From: SHVO01 sp050250575
GTDB taxonomy: Bacteria > Pseudomonadota > Alphaproteobacteria > Rhodospirillales > Rhodospirillaceae
Length of the DNA: 64,000 bases
Direction of reading: 5' to 3'
Assembly: GCA_050250575.1 (NCBI GenBank)
Contig: JBFWOJ010000001.1
Coordinates: 124,001-188,000, forward strand
The translations under genes and the position numbers were made by a program. Below the pieces are notes generated by a model. The model was not told the DNA's origin, ran no database searches, and saw nothing but the letters and a program-made list of their open reading frames with translations. This document shows positions 27,045 through 35,564 of this stretch, piece after piece (the stretch's first letter is position 1; the number at the start of each line of letters is the position of its first letter).

Positions 27045-28472
27045 ATGCAGTCCATGCCGCTCGATATCGGCATCATTCACTTCGTGGGCATCGGCGGCAT
27101 CGGCATGTCGGGCATCGCCGAGGTCATGCATAACCTCGGGTATCAGGTGCAGGGGACGGACATCGCACAGAATGCGAATGTCGACCGTCTGCGCGGCCTC
27201 GGGGTGAAGATCGAGATCGGCCACCGCGCCGAGAACCTGGGCGACGCGCGCGTCATTGTCACGTCCTCGGCGGTGAAGCCGGACAACCCCGAAGTGGTCG
27301 CCGCGCGCAGGGCGCTGTTGCCGATCGTGCGCCGCGCCGAAATGCTGGCTGAATTGATGCGGCTCAAGTGGAGCGTCGCCGTCGGCGGCACCCATGGGAA
27401 GACGACCACGACATCGCTGGTGGCCACCGTCCTCGACGCGGCGGGCCTGGATCCAACCGTGATCAACGGCGGCATCATCAATGCCTACGGCACGAACGCG
27501 CGCCGCGGCGAAGGCGAGTGGATGGTGGTGGAGGCGGACGAGTCGGACGGCACATTCACGCGCCTGCCGGCGACGATCGCCGTCGTGACGAACATCGATC
27601 CGGAGCATCTCGACTACTACAAAGAATTCTCGAAGGTGAAGGAAGCGTTCCGCACGTTCGTCGAGTCCATCCCCTTCTACGGCTTCGGCGTCCTGTGCAT
27701 CGATCACCCGGAAGTGCAGGCGCTGCTGCCCCAACTCACCGACCGGAAGATCATCACCTATGGCCTCAGCCCGGCCGCCCAGGTGCGGGGCATGAATCTG
27801 GTGCTCGATTCCAAGGGCGTGCGCTTCGATGCGGCGCTCGCGGAGCGCGTGACCGGCGGCGAACGGGTGATCAAGGACATCCGGCTGACCATGTTCGGAC
27901 AGCATAACGTGCTCAATGCGCTGGCTGCGGTCTCGGTCGCGGCGGAGATGGGAATCTCCGACGACGTCATCCGCGAAGGGCTGGGCAAGTTCACCGGCGT
28001 GAAACGCCGCTTCACGCGCACGGGCGAAGCCGGCGGCATCACCGTGATCGACGATTACGGGCACCATCCGGTGGAGATCGCCGCCGTGCTGAAGGCCGCC
28101 CGCCAGGCGACGCAGGCGACGCAAGGGCGCGTCATCGCCGTCGTGCAGCCGCACCGCTATACGCGCCTTCAATCGTTGTTCGCGGAATTCTGCCAGTGCT
28201 TCAACAACGCCGATCACGTGATCGTCGCCGACGTCTATCCCGCCGGGGAACAGCCCATTCCGGGGGTCGATCGGGACGCTCTGATCAACGGGCTGCACGC
28301 GCACGGCCATCCCGCCGTGACCGCGCTGATCTCGCCCAAGCATCTCGCCGCCGTGATCGACGACATCGCCAAGCCCGGCGATTTCGTTGTCTGCCTCGGC
28401 GCCGGCAACATCACCGCCTGGGCCCACGCCCTGCCGAACGACCTCGCCGCCATCCAGCGGGGTAAAGCATGA
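27045..28472 (+). CDS. murC: UDP-MurNAc:L-alanine ligase
   Basis: MurC adds L-alanine, the first stem-peptide residue, to UDP-MurNAc. The 475-residue protein begins with the uridine-binding IHFVGIGGIGMSGIAEVM, has the P-loop GGTHGKTTTTS at 114-124, VVEADESDGTFTRL, ITNIDPEHLDYY-type VTNIDPEHLDYY, and DDYGHHPVEIAAVLKAAR of the C-terminal domain. A small repeat (ATQATQ) near residue 355 is the only oddity. The stop overlaps the start of murB. Confidence 0.97.
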   Translation: MQSMPLDIGIIHFVGIGGIGMSGIAEVMHNLGYQVQGTDIAQNANVDRLRGLGVKIEIGHRAENLGDARVIVTSSAVKPDNPEVVAARRALLPIVRRAEMLAELMRLKWSVAVGGTHGKTTTTSLVATVLDAAGLDPTVINGGIINAYGTNARRGEGEWMVVEADESDGTFTRLPATIAVVTNIDPEHLDYYKEFSKVKEAFRTFVESIPFYGFGVLCIDHPEVQALLPQLTDRKIITYGLSPAAQVRGMNLVLDSKGVRFDAALAERVTGGERVIKDIRLTMFGQHNVLNALAAVSVAAEMGISDDVIREGLGKFTGVKRRFTRTGEAGGITVIDDYGHHPVEIAAVLKAARQATQATQGRVIAVVQPHRYTRLQSLFAEFCQCFNNADHVIVADVYPAGEQPIPGVDRDALINGLHAHGHPAVTALISPKHLAAVIDDIAKPGDFVVCLGAGNITAWAHALPNDLAAIQRGKA

Positions 28473-29425
28473 TGTCAGCGCGGCGCATCCGCACTGATCT
28501 TGCCGAGCGTCTGCCGCGCGTGCGCGGCCGTTACGACGTGATGGCCGATCTCGGGCGCATGACATGGTTCCGTGTCGGCGGTCCGGCGGAGGTGCTGTAT
28601 TCGCCCGCGGATGTCGAAGACCTCGCCGCGTTCCTGAAAGGCAAGCCCGAGGACGTACCGTTGCATGTCGTGGGCCTCGGCTCGAACATGCTGGTGCGCG
28701 ACGGCGGCGTGCCCGGCGTCGTCGTCCATCTCGGCAAAGCCTTCTGCGGCATCACGGCCGAAGGCGTCACAGTCCGCTGCGGCGCGGGCGCGGTGGATGC
28801 GAGCGTCGCAACCGCGGCGCGCGACGCGGCGATCACCGGCCTTGAATTCCTGACCGGCATCCCCGGCACCATCGGCGGCGGATTGCGCATGAATGCCGGC
28901 GCCTATGGTGCGGAGATCAAGGACATCTTCGTCGGCGCGACGGCGCTGGATGCGAAGGGCGAGGTCCATCAGCTGGCTGCCGCGGACATGGGTTTTTCCT
29001 ATCGCCACAGCGATGTGGCGGAGGACTGGATCTTCACCGGCGCGGAACTCCAAGGCACGCCGGGAAACCAGGACGCCATCACCGCCCGCATCCGGGAGAT
29101 CCGCGCCGAGCGCGAGCAGTCGCAGCCGACGCAGGCGCGCACGGGCGGTTCGACGTTCGCCAATCCGCCCGGCTCAAAGGCCTGGGCGCTGGTGGACGCC
29201 GCCGGGTGCCGCGGCCTTGTGCGCGGCGGAGCGCAGATTTCCCACAAGCACGCCAATTTCCTCATCAACACGGGAACCGCGACCGCCGCGGATCTCGAAG
29301 GGCTGGGCGAAGAGGTACGCAAGCGTGTGAAAGAGCATGCCGGGGTCGAGCTGATCTGGGAAGTGCGCCGGATCGGCGTAGCTGCCGACGATCCTCAGTC
29401 GCTGCTGCGCGGTGCGCGGTCATGA
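28469..29425 (+). CDS. murB: UDP-N-acetylenolpyruvoylglucosamine reductase
   Basis: MurB reduces the enolpyruvyl ether of UDP-GlcNAc to UDP-MurNAc with NADPH and FAD. The 318-residue protein has the FAD-binding block MTWFRVGGPAEVLYSPAD, GLGSNMLVRDGG, the GLEFLTGIPGTIGGGLRMNAGAYG segment, SYRHSD and the catalytic-region motif GSTFANPPG. It starts with ATG overlapping the murC stop and ends in a GTCATGA overlap with ddl. Confidence 0.96.
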   Translation: MMSARRIRTDLAERLPRVRGRYDVMADLGRMTWFRVGGPAEVLYSPADVEDLAAFLKGKPEDVPLHVVGLGSNMLVRDGGVPGVVVHLGKAFCGITAEGVTVRCGAGAVDASVATAARDAAITGLEFLTGIPGTIGGGLRMNAGAYGAEIKDIFVGATALDAKGEVHQLAAADMGFSYRHSDVAEDWIFTGAELQGTPGNQDAITARIREIRAEREQSQPTQARTGGSTFANPPGSKAWALVDAAGCRGLVRGGAQISHKHANFLINTGTATAADLEGLGEEVRKRVKEHAGVELIWEVRRIGVAADDPQSLLRGARS

Positions 29426-30345
29426 AGCGTCCGGAGAAAATTCAGTGTGTCGCCGTGCTGTGCGGCGGTTTTTCCAAGGAACGGGACGTGTCTCTCGTCT
29501 CCGGCGCCGCCGCGGCGCGCGCGCTGCAATCCAAGGGCCTCGACGTGGTAAAGATCGACGTACCGCGCGACATGGCATCGCTGGTGAACCAGATCACGGC
29601 CGCCGAGCCCGATGTGGTGTTCAATGCCCTGCACGGCCGCTATGGCGAGGACGGCTGCATCCAGGGCCTCCTGGACATGATGGCCCTGCCCTACACGAAC
29701 TCCGGCCGCCTCGCTTCCGCCGTGGCCATGGACAAACCCGCCGCGAAACGCATGTTCGCGGCTGCGGGTATACCCGTTGCCGAGGAAAAGATCGTCACGG
29801 TCGCGGAAGCCGAAGCCGGCGACGTGATGGATAGACCCTATGTGCTCAAGCCGGTCGATGAAGGTTCCAGTGTCGGCGTCAAGATCGTGCGCAAGGGCGA
29901 CAACCATCCTCCGCTCGACGATCTCGGGCTCGGCAAGGACGATGTCGTCATGGCCGAGCGTTTCATCCCGGGCCGCGAGGTGACCGTGGCCGTGATGGGC
30001 GATCGTCCTCTCGCCGTCACCGAGATCATGACCGGCCGCGACTTCTACGACTACGAGGCGAAATACGCCAAGGGCGGCTCGGCCCACGTCGTGCCCGCCG
30101 ACCTTCCGCGCGCGCAGTACCAGCAGGCGATGGCCTATTCGCTGCTGGCGCATCAGATCCTCGGCTGCCGCGGCGTGTCGCGCGCGGACCTGCGCCTCGA
30201 CGGCAACGATTTCTACATGCTCGAAGTAAATACGCAGCCCGGCCTGACGCCCACGTCGCTCGTGCCCGAGCAGGCCGCTTACATCGGCATGTCGTTCGAA
30301 GATCTCATCTACTGGATGGTGGAGCACGCCCAATGCGACGCCTGA
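29422..30345 (+). CDS. ddl: D-alanine:D-alanine ligase
   Basis: Ddl makes D-Ala-D-Ala for MurF, an ATP-grasp reaction. The 307-residue protein begins VAVLCGGFSKERDVSLVSG, has ALHGRYGEDGCIQGLLDMM near 71-89, the ATP-grasp lysine region YVLKPVDEGSSVGV, and the C-terminal metal and substrate motifs SRADLRLDG and MLEVNTQPGLTPTSLVPEQA. The serine of the SER-like KERDVS and the S of the GSSVG loop fit the family. The start overlaps murB. The last 13 bases overlap ftsQ. Confidence 0.96.
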   Translation: MKRPEKIQCVAVLCGGFSKERDVSLVSGAAAARALQSKGLDVVKIDVPRDMASLVNQITAAEPDVVFNALHGRYGEDGCIQGLLDMMALPYTNSGRLASAVAMDKPAAKRMFAAAGIPVAEEKIVTVAEAEAGDVMDRPYVLKPVDEGSSVGVKIVRKGDNHPPLDDLGLGKDDVVMAERFIPGREVTVAVMGDRPLAVTEIMTGRDFYDYEAKYAKGGSAHVVPADLPRAQYQQAMAYSLLAHQILGCRGVSRADLRLDGNDFYMLEVNTQPGLTPTSLVPEQAAYIGMSFEDLIYWMVEHAQCDA

Positions 30346-31154
30346 TGGTCCGTATCTGCGGCATCTTCGCCGCGGCCGGCGCGATCGCCGCCGCGCTCAA
30401 GTTCACATCGCTGCCCGATGCGTTTGCGCAGGCGGCCGCCGCGGCCGATGAAGCTTTTGTCGAGGCCACCGCCGGACTTGGTTTCCGGCTCGCGGCACTC
30501 ACCGTCGAGGGCCGGGAGATGACCGCTGCGGAAGACCTCCTCGGCGCCCTCGATGCCGAAGTCGGCACGCCCATCGCCGCGATCGACGTGGTAAAGGCCC
30601 GCGCCAAGGTCGAAGCCTTGCCGTGGGTGAAAAGCGCAAAGATCGAACGCCGTCTGCCGAACACCATCCACATGGTCCTCACCGAGCGCGTCCCGTACGC
30701 CCTGTGGCAGCGCGGGGGCCATTACACGTTGGTCGACCACGAGGGTGAACTCATCGCCGACGTCCCGGAGTCCGACATCCGCCTGCCGCTGATCGTCGGC
30801 GCGGATGCGCCCGCGAATGCCGCCGTGCTGTTCGAGGCCCTGAAGACGCAACCCGAACTCGCGCGGCGCGTCCAGGCGGCCGTGCGCGTCGGCGCGCGCC
30901 GCTGGAACATCTATCTCGACGCCTATGAAGACGGCATCTCGGTCCGGCTTCCGGAAGAGAACATGAATGAGGCTTGGACCCGCCTCGCGACGCTGGAACG
31001 CGACCACAAGATCCTGGAACGCGATCTCGAATTCATCGATCTGCGGCTGGCCGATCAGCTGATCGTGCGGCCGCGCAAGACTCCGGAACAAAAGGCGCCT
31101 GCCACCGCCGGCGCGCCGAAGGTTCCGGTGGTTCCTGTGAAACAGAGCCTCTGA
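30333..31154 (+). CDS. ftsQ: Cell division protein FtsQ
   Basis: FtsQ is a bitopic scaffold that joins FtsL and FtsB in the divisome. The 273-residue protein has a very short cytoplasmic tail, one weakly hydrophobic segment (CGIFAAAGAIAAAL), a POTRA domain at about 53-122 (LAALTVEGREMT ... LPWVKSAKIERRLPNTIHMVLTERVPYALWQ) and a beta domain to about 240. The start lies within ddl (13-base overlap), so a longer cytoplasmic tail is not obvious. Identification rests on the POTRA pattern and on the position between ddl and ftsA. Confidence 0.9.
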   Translation: MRRLMVRICGIFAAAGAIAAALKFTSLPDAFAQAAAAADEAFVEATAGLGFRLAALTVEGREMTAAEDLLGALDAEVGTPIAAIDVVKARAKVEALPWVKSAKIERRLPNTIHMVLTERVPYALWQRGGHYTLVDHEGELIADVPESDIRLPLIVGADAPANAAVLFEALKTQPELARRVQAAVRVGARRWNIYLDAYEDGISVRLPEENMNEAWTRLATLERDHKILERDLEFIDLRLADQLIVRPRKTPEQKAPATAGAPKVPVVPVKQSL

Positions 31155-31178
31155 CGGGAATCTGGGGGAAAAAGGGGA

Positions 31179-32456
31179 ATGATCATGTTCGGTAAGAACA
31201 CGCTGGCCGGTGCCAATGGCCTCTCCACGAACTCGACTTTCGCCGCGCTCGACATCGGCACGACAAAGGTTGCCTGCTTCATCGCCCAGATGGGCGAAGG
31301 CGAACTGCACATCACCGGTTCGGGCCATCACCGGTCGCGCGGCATGCGCACCGGTCAGGTGACGAACCTGGACGAAGCGGAAGCCTCGGTCCGCGCGGCG
31401 GTCGACGCCGCCGAGCAAATGGCCAACAGCCGCATCGACAAAGTGTTCGTGAACGTCTCCTGCGGCGCTCCGCAATCGACGCGTGTCGACGTCGAGCTCG
31501 CCGTGGCCGGCCACCAGATCCGCGACACGGACGTGCGGCGGGTTCTCGAGCACGGCAGCGCTCAGTACGACCCGATCGAACGCGAGCTGATCCATTGCAT
31601 TCCCACCGGCTATTCGATCGACGGCGGCAACGGCATCATCGACCCGCGCGGCATGTTCGGCGGCAAGCTGGGGGTGAATATCCACCTTGTCACCGCGGCG
31701 GTCGGTCCCTCGCGCAACCTGACCTCGGTCATCGAGCGCTGCGATCTCGATATGGAAGACCGCGTGGTGTCGCCTTACGCCTCCGGACTGGCCTGCCTCG
31801 TCGACGACGAGAAAGACCTCGGAGTCACCGTGATCGACATGGGCGGCGGCACGACCTCGATCGCGGTGTTCATCGAAAGCCAGGTTGTCTACGTCGAGAC
31901 GATCCCGGTCGGCGGCATGCATGTGACGGCCGACATCGCCAAGGGACTGTCGACGCCCGTTGCGCGCGCCGAGCGCCTGAAGACCGTCTATGGCTCGGTC
32001 ATGCAGGCGCCCGGAGACAACCGCGAGCTCCTGAAGGTGCCGCTGGTCGGGGAAGAAGACGAAGAAAGCGCCAATGAAATCCCGAAGTCCCTGCTCGTGC
32101 AGATCGTCCAGGCCCGTATCGAAGAGACGCTCGAACTCGTGCGCTCTCACCTGGAAGCGTCCGGCTTCGCGAAAACCGCTGGCCGGCGCGTGGTCCTCAC
32201 CGGCGGTGCGAGCCAGCTTGAAGGCGTGCGCGATCTCGCCGAGCTGATCCTCGACAAACAAGTGCGTCTCGGTCGCCCGCGCCTGATCCGCGGGCTGCCG
32301 GACTCGATGTCAGGCCCCGCGTTCTCAACCGCCGTCGGGTTGTTGCGCTACGGCCTGCGAGAACACGTTGCGAGACCTGATACCGCGGCTATGGACGCCG
32401 CCAAAAACAAGGGCAGCTTCGGCCGCATCGGCCAATGGCTGAGGGAGAACTTCTAG
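31179..32456 (+). CDS. ftsA: Cell division protein FtsA
   Basis: FtsA is an actin-fold ATPase that tethers FtsZ to the membrane. The 425-residue protein has the phosphate-1 loop ALDIGTTKVACFI near 22-34, the 1C domain (MRTGQVTNLDEAEASVRAAV), the phosphate-2 motif VIDMGGGTTSIAVF near 222-235 and the adenosine motif VVLTGGASQLEGV. The end FGRIGQWLRENF is the amphipathic membrane-targeting helix. Start ATG at 31179 follows an AAAAAGGGGAA SD; an ATG two codons later is an alternative. Confidence 0.96.
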   Translation: MIMFGKNTLAGANGLSTNSTFAALDIGTTKVACFIAQMGEGELHITGSGHHRSRGMRTGQVTNLDEAEASVRAAVDAAEQMANSRIDKVFVNVSCGAPQSTRVDVELAVAGHQIRDTDVRRVLEHGSAQYDPIERELIHCIPTGYSIDGGNGIIDPRGMFGGKLGVNIHLVTAAVGPSRNLTSVIERCDLDMEDRVVSPYASGLACLVDDEKDLGVTVIDMGGGTTSIAVFIESQVVYVETIPVGGMHVTADIAKGLSTPVARAERLKTVYGSVMQAPGDNRELLKVPLVGEEDEESANEIPKSLLVQIVQARIEETLELVRSHLEASGFAKTAGRRVVLTGGASQLEGVRDLAELILDKQVRLGRPRLIRGLPDSMSGPAFSTAVGLLRYGLREHVARPDTAAMDAAKNKGSFGRIGQWLRENF

Positions 32457-32594
32457 AGGACGAGGAAAGGTAACGGAGCAACGGCGGCTGGCGCGAGTTG
32501 AACCGGTCGACGAGCGACATGCCGAACTAGAACAAGAAACCAAGACGAACAAACTGAACCCGTTGCAACGACAAATGACATTTGGAGGCTACAA

Positions 32595-34391
32595 ATGACG
32601 ATCAACATCAGCGTACCCAAGACGACGATAGAGGCGCAGCTCAAGCCGCGCATCAGCGTGATCGGCGTCGGCGGCGCCGGAGGCAATGCCGTCAACAACA
32701 TGATCCAAAGCGCGATGGAAGGCTGCGACTTCATCGTCGCCAATACCGACGCCCAGGCCCTGGCGGCCTCACGCACCGACCGCCGGATCCAGCTGGGCCG
32801 CGACACCACGCAGGGTCTCGGCGCGGGCGCACAGCCGCTCGTCGGCCGCGACGCTGCCGAAGAAGCGATCGAGATCATCGCCCGTGAGCTCGACGGTTCG
32901 CACATGGCGTTCATCACCGCCGGCATGGGCGGCGGCACCGGGACGGGTGCGGCACCGGTGATCGCGCGCGTCGCCCGCGAAATGGGCGTGCTGACGGTGG
33001 GCGTGGTGACCAAGCCGTTCCACTTCGAAGGCGTGCATCGGATGCGTCTCGCCGAAGCCGGGATCGAGGACCTGGCGGCCGTGGTCGATACGCTCATCAT
33101 CATTCCGAACCAGAACCTGTTCCGCGTCGCCAATGAGAAGACGACCTTCGCGGACGCCTTCAAGATGGCCGATGACGTGCTGCACGGCGGCGTGCGCAGC
33201 GTCACCGACCTGATGATGATGCCCGGCATGATCAACCTCGATTTCGCCGACGTGCGCACGGTGATGAAGGAGATGGGCAGGGCCATGATGGGCACGGGCG
33301 AGGCTTCGGGCGAGCGCCGTGCGCTCGACGCGGCCGAACGCGCGATCGCCAATCCCCTGTTGGAAGACACCTCGATGAAAGGCGCCAAAGGCGTTCTCAT
33401 CAACATCACCGGCGGGTCCGACATCACTTTGTTCGAAGTCGACGAAGCGGCGAACCGAATCCGCGATGAGGTGGAAAGCGATGCCCACATCATCTTCGGT
33501 TCGTGCTTCAGCGAGTCGATGGAAGGCAAGATCCGCGTATCGGTGGTGGCGACAGGCATCGAAGCCGCCGCCGGCGCCGCCGCGCCGCGTCCGATCAACG
33601 TACGCACGGAGGCCCGTGCCACCACGCGGCGCATGCCGGAAATCCGCACCTCCTCCGCCGCCGTGGCCAAAGTGCCGGTGATGACCGCCGCCGCGGCGCC
33701 TGCCCCTGCAGCGGCTCCGGTTCAGGCTGTCGCCGCCCCCGCCGCGCCGACGCCGGCACCGGCGCCCATCCAGACGGCCTTCAGCGGCCTCGGCTTCGGC
33801 GGTCCGACCCTTGCACCGGCGACCGGCACGGTGGATCTCCAGGCTGAAGAGCAGGCTTTGATGGAAATGGCGGCCGCGGTTCGCGCGGAACTTCAGGCGG
33901 CGGCTGCTCCGGCGCCTGAAAGCAAGCTCGAGCCCACGCTCGCCGCACCGGCTCCGATCGCGGCGCAGGCGGCTGCCGTGGCGGAAGCCGTCGCCAAGGC
34001 GCCGGCGGCCGCTCCGCCGCGGATGACGATTGCGCCGCGCGACGTCTTCATTCCGAAGGCGGCGGTGGAACCGAAGCTCGACTTCCGCATGGATGCGGCG
34101 ACCGAGAAGGCCGCGGACGTGATGGCTTTGGCTGAGCCGGCCCCGGTTCAGGCGGCAGCCCCCGCGCCCGCTCCTGCCCCCGCGAAGCCGGAGGGCCGCG
34201 TCAGCCTGTTCGGCCGCTATCGCAGCCTGACGTCGCGTCCGAAGGCCGAAGAGGTGAAGGCGCCGGAACCCCAGGCCAAGGCGGCCGCCGGGCTCAACAT
34301 CTCGGTCGGCCCAATGGACCGTCCGACCATGTCCTCCCACGACGAGGATGAGCTGGAAATACCGGCGTTCCTGCGCCGTCAGGCGAACTAA
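32595..34391 (+). CDS. ftsZ: Cell division protein FtsZ
   Basis: FtsZ is the tubulin-like GTPase that forms the Z-ring. The GTPase domain (about 18-317) has SVIGVGGAGGNAVNNM, VANTDAQAL, the signature loop MGGGTGTGAAP at 111-121 and the synergy-loop NLDFADVRTVM. At 598 residues it is long because of an Ala/Pro-rich disordered linker of about 260 residues. The C-terminal peptide DELEIPAFLRRQ binds FtsA and other partners. The ATG follows a good SD (TTGGAGG). The 138-bp gap after ftsA is the longest in the cluster and may hold a separate promoter, although I see no clear one. Confidence 0.97.
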   Translation: MTINISVPKTTIEAQLKPRISVIGVGGAGGNAVNNMIQSAMEGCDFIVANTDAQALAASRTDRRIQLGRDTTQGLGAGAQPLVGRDAAEEAIEIIARELDGSHMAFITAGMGGGTGTGAAPVIARVAREMGVLTVGVVTKPFHFEGVHRMRLAEAGIEDLAAVVDTLIIIPNQNLFRVANEKTTFADAFKMADDVLHGGVRSVTDLMMMPGMINLDFADVRTVMKEMGRAMMGTGEASGERRALDAAERAIANPLLEDTSMKGAKGVLINITGGSDITLFEVDEAANRIRDEVESDAHIIFGSCFSESMEGKIRVSVVATGIEAAAGAAAPRPINVRTEARATTRRMPEIRTSSAAVAKVPVMTAAAAPAPAAAPVQAVAAPAAPTPAPAPIQTAFSGLGFGGPTLAPATGTVDLQAEEQALMEMAAAVRAELQAAAAPAPESKLEPTLAAPAPIAAQAAAVAEAVAKAPAAAPPRMTIAPRDVFIPKAAVEPKLDFRMDAATEKAADVMALAEPAPVQAAAPAPAPAPAKPEGRVSLFGRYRSLTSRPKAEEVKAPEPQAKAAAGLNISVGPMDRPTMSSHDEDELEIPAFLRRQAN

Positions 34392-34423
34392 GCCTTCCGC
34401 GCCAAAGCCTACCAATGTCGGGG

Positions 34424-34456
34424 GGCCCGCATCTTGCGATGCGGGCCTTTCGCTTT
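34424..34456 (+). terminator. Rho-independent terminator closing the dcw cluster
   Basis: GGCCCGCATC at 34424-34433 pairs perfectly with GATGCGGGCC at 34438-34447 around a TTGC loop, followed by TTTCGCTTTT. It lies 33 bases after the ftsZ stop codon. Confidence 0.9.
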
Positions 34457-34496
34457 TAAGAGTGTGGCCACCGTCTCGAACTCCGGAGCACATACC

Positions 34497-35276
34497 ATGG
34501 CCACATACGAAAACATCCTGGTCGAAACGCGCGGCGGCGTTGGGCTCATTACCCTCAATCGGCCGAAAGCGCTGAATGCCCTCAATTCGGATCTCATGCG
34601 CGAACTGGCCGCAGCGATCGACGTCTTCGAAGCGGACCGCGATGTGCTTTGCATGGTGCTTACCGGTAGCGAAAAGGCCTTCGCGGCGGGTGCGGACATC
34701 AAGGAAATGTCGGCGCGAGATTTCCCCGATACCTACACCACCGACTACATGTCCGGTCTGTGGGAGCGGGCCTCGACCTGCCGCAAGCCGATCATCGCCG
34801 CGGTCGCCGGCTATGCCCTCGGCGGCGGTTGCGAGCTCGCCATGCAATGCGACATGATCATCGCCGCCGATAATGCAAAATTCGGCCAGCCGGAGGTCAA
34901 TCTCGGCACGATCCCCGGCATCGGCGGGAGCCAGCGTTTGACCCGCGCCGTCGGCAAGTCCAAGGCCATGGATCTGATCCTCACCGCCCGCAACATGGAT
35001 GCCCAGGAAGCCGAACGCTGCGGCCTCGTCGCCCGCGTCGTTCCGCTGGCGAGCCTCATGGAAGAGACGATGAAGGCCGCCGAGAAGATCGCGAGCCTGT
35101 CCTTGCCCGCCGTCATGATGGCCAAGGAGGCGGTGAACCGGTCGTTCGAGGTCACGCTGTCCGAAGGCGTACGGTTCGAGCGCCGGCTCTTCCACTCCAC
35201 ATTTGGCGTCGCGGACCGCAAAGAAGGCATGACGGCCTTCGTGGAAAAGCGCAAACCGAACTTCACCCACAAGTAG
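34497..35276 (+). CDS. Enoyl-CoA hydratase (crotonase family)
   Basis: The 259-residue protein hydrates 2-enoyl-CoA in fatty-acid oxidation. It has the oxyanion-hole motif FAAGADIKEM near 62-71 and PIIAAVAGYALGGGCELAM near 99-117. The two catalytic glutamates lie in the QPEVNLGTIPGIGG block and the GCELAM-adjacent region, as in short-chain ECH. An ATG at 34497 gives the canonical MATYENILVETRGGVGLITLNRP start. The gene is bracketed by the ftsZ terminator and the lpxC leader, so it probably has its own promoter. In other alphaproteobacteria lpxC often follows ftsZ directly; here this metabolic gene lies between. Confidence 0.95.
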   Translation: MATYENILVETRGGVGLITLNRPKALNALNSDLMRELAAAIDVFEADRDVLCMVLTGSEKAFAAGADIKEMSARDFPDTYTTDYMSGLWERASTCRKPIIAAVAGYALGGGCELAMQCDMIIAADNAKFGQPEVNLGTIPGIGGSQRLTRAVGKSKAMDLILTARNMDAQEAERCGLVARVVPLASLMEETMKAAEKIASLSLPAVMMAKEAVNRSFEVTLSEGVRFERRLFHSTFGVADRKEGMTAFVEKRKPNFTHK

Positions 35277-35564
35277 TCGACGCCGGTCGGCGGCTCGCGG
35301 ACAGCGCGCGGAATCCGGCTGATTCCCGCATAACCTCGCGCAGGCAGTGGTTGTGGCTTTTGGCGGCAGGCCATGGGGAAAGGCCGTTCTTTTCCGGGAA
35401 TGCCGCCAAAATGTTGTCTTTGCACCCTTTTTTTGCTTGTAAATCCGGAACAAACCCTTGAAATATCGGTTGTAGGTGAGGTCTCGGGGGTTTGCTACCG
35501 AACCATGGCATTGGCCACGGGCGGAGATGTGCTTGTGGCCGTGCTTAAGAACAATCGGTGATGT
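35277..35564 (+). other. Non-coding region upstream of lpxC
   Basis: This 288-bp gap has an AT-richer centre (about 35425-35475, including a TTTTTTTGCTTGTAAAT run) that probably holds the lpxC promoter. TTGAAA at about 35457 is a -35 candidate but no -10 of good quality sits at the right distance. No gene is supported. Confidence 0.35.

Noticed and set aside
25854..28565. A 903-codon open frame on the minus strand opposite murG and murC
   Set aside because: It is antisense to two certain genes, has His/Arg/Asp/Val-rich composition typical of antisense frames in GC-rich DNA, and no domain is recognisable.
27095..28600. Mobile element or horizontal insertion inside the dcw cluster
   Set aside because: All junctions are tight start/stop overlaps with uniform composition; nothing interrupts the order.
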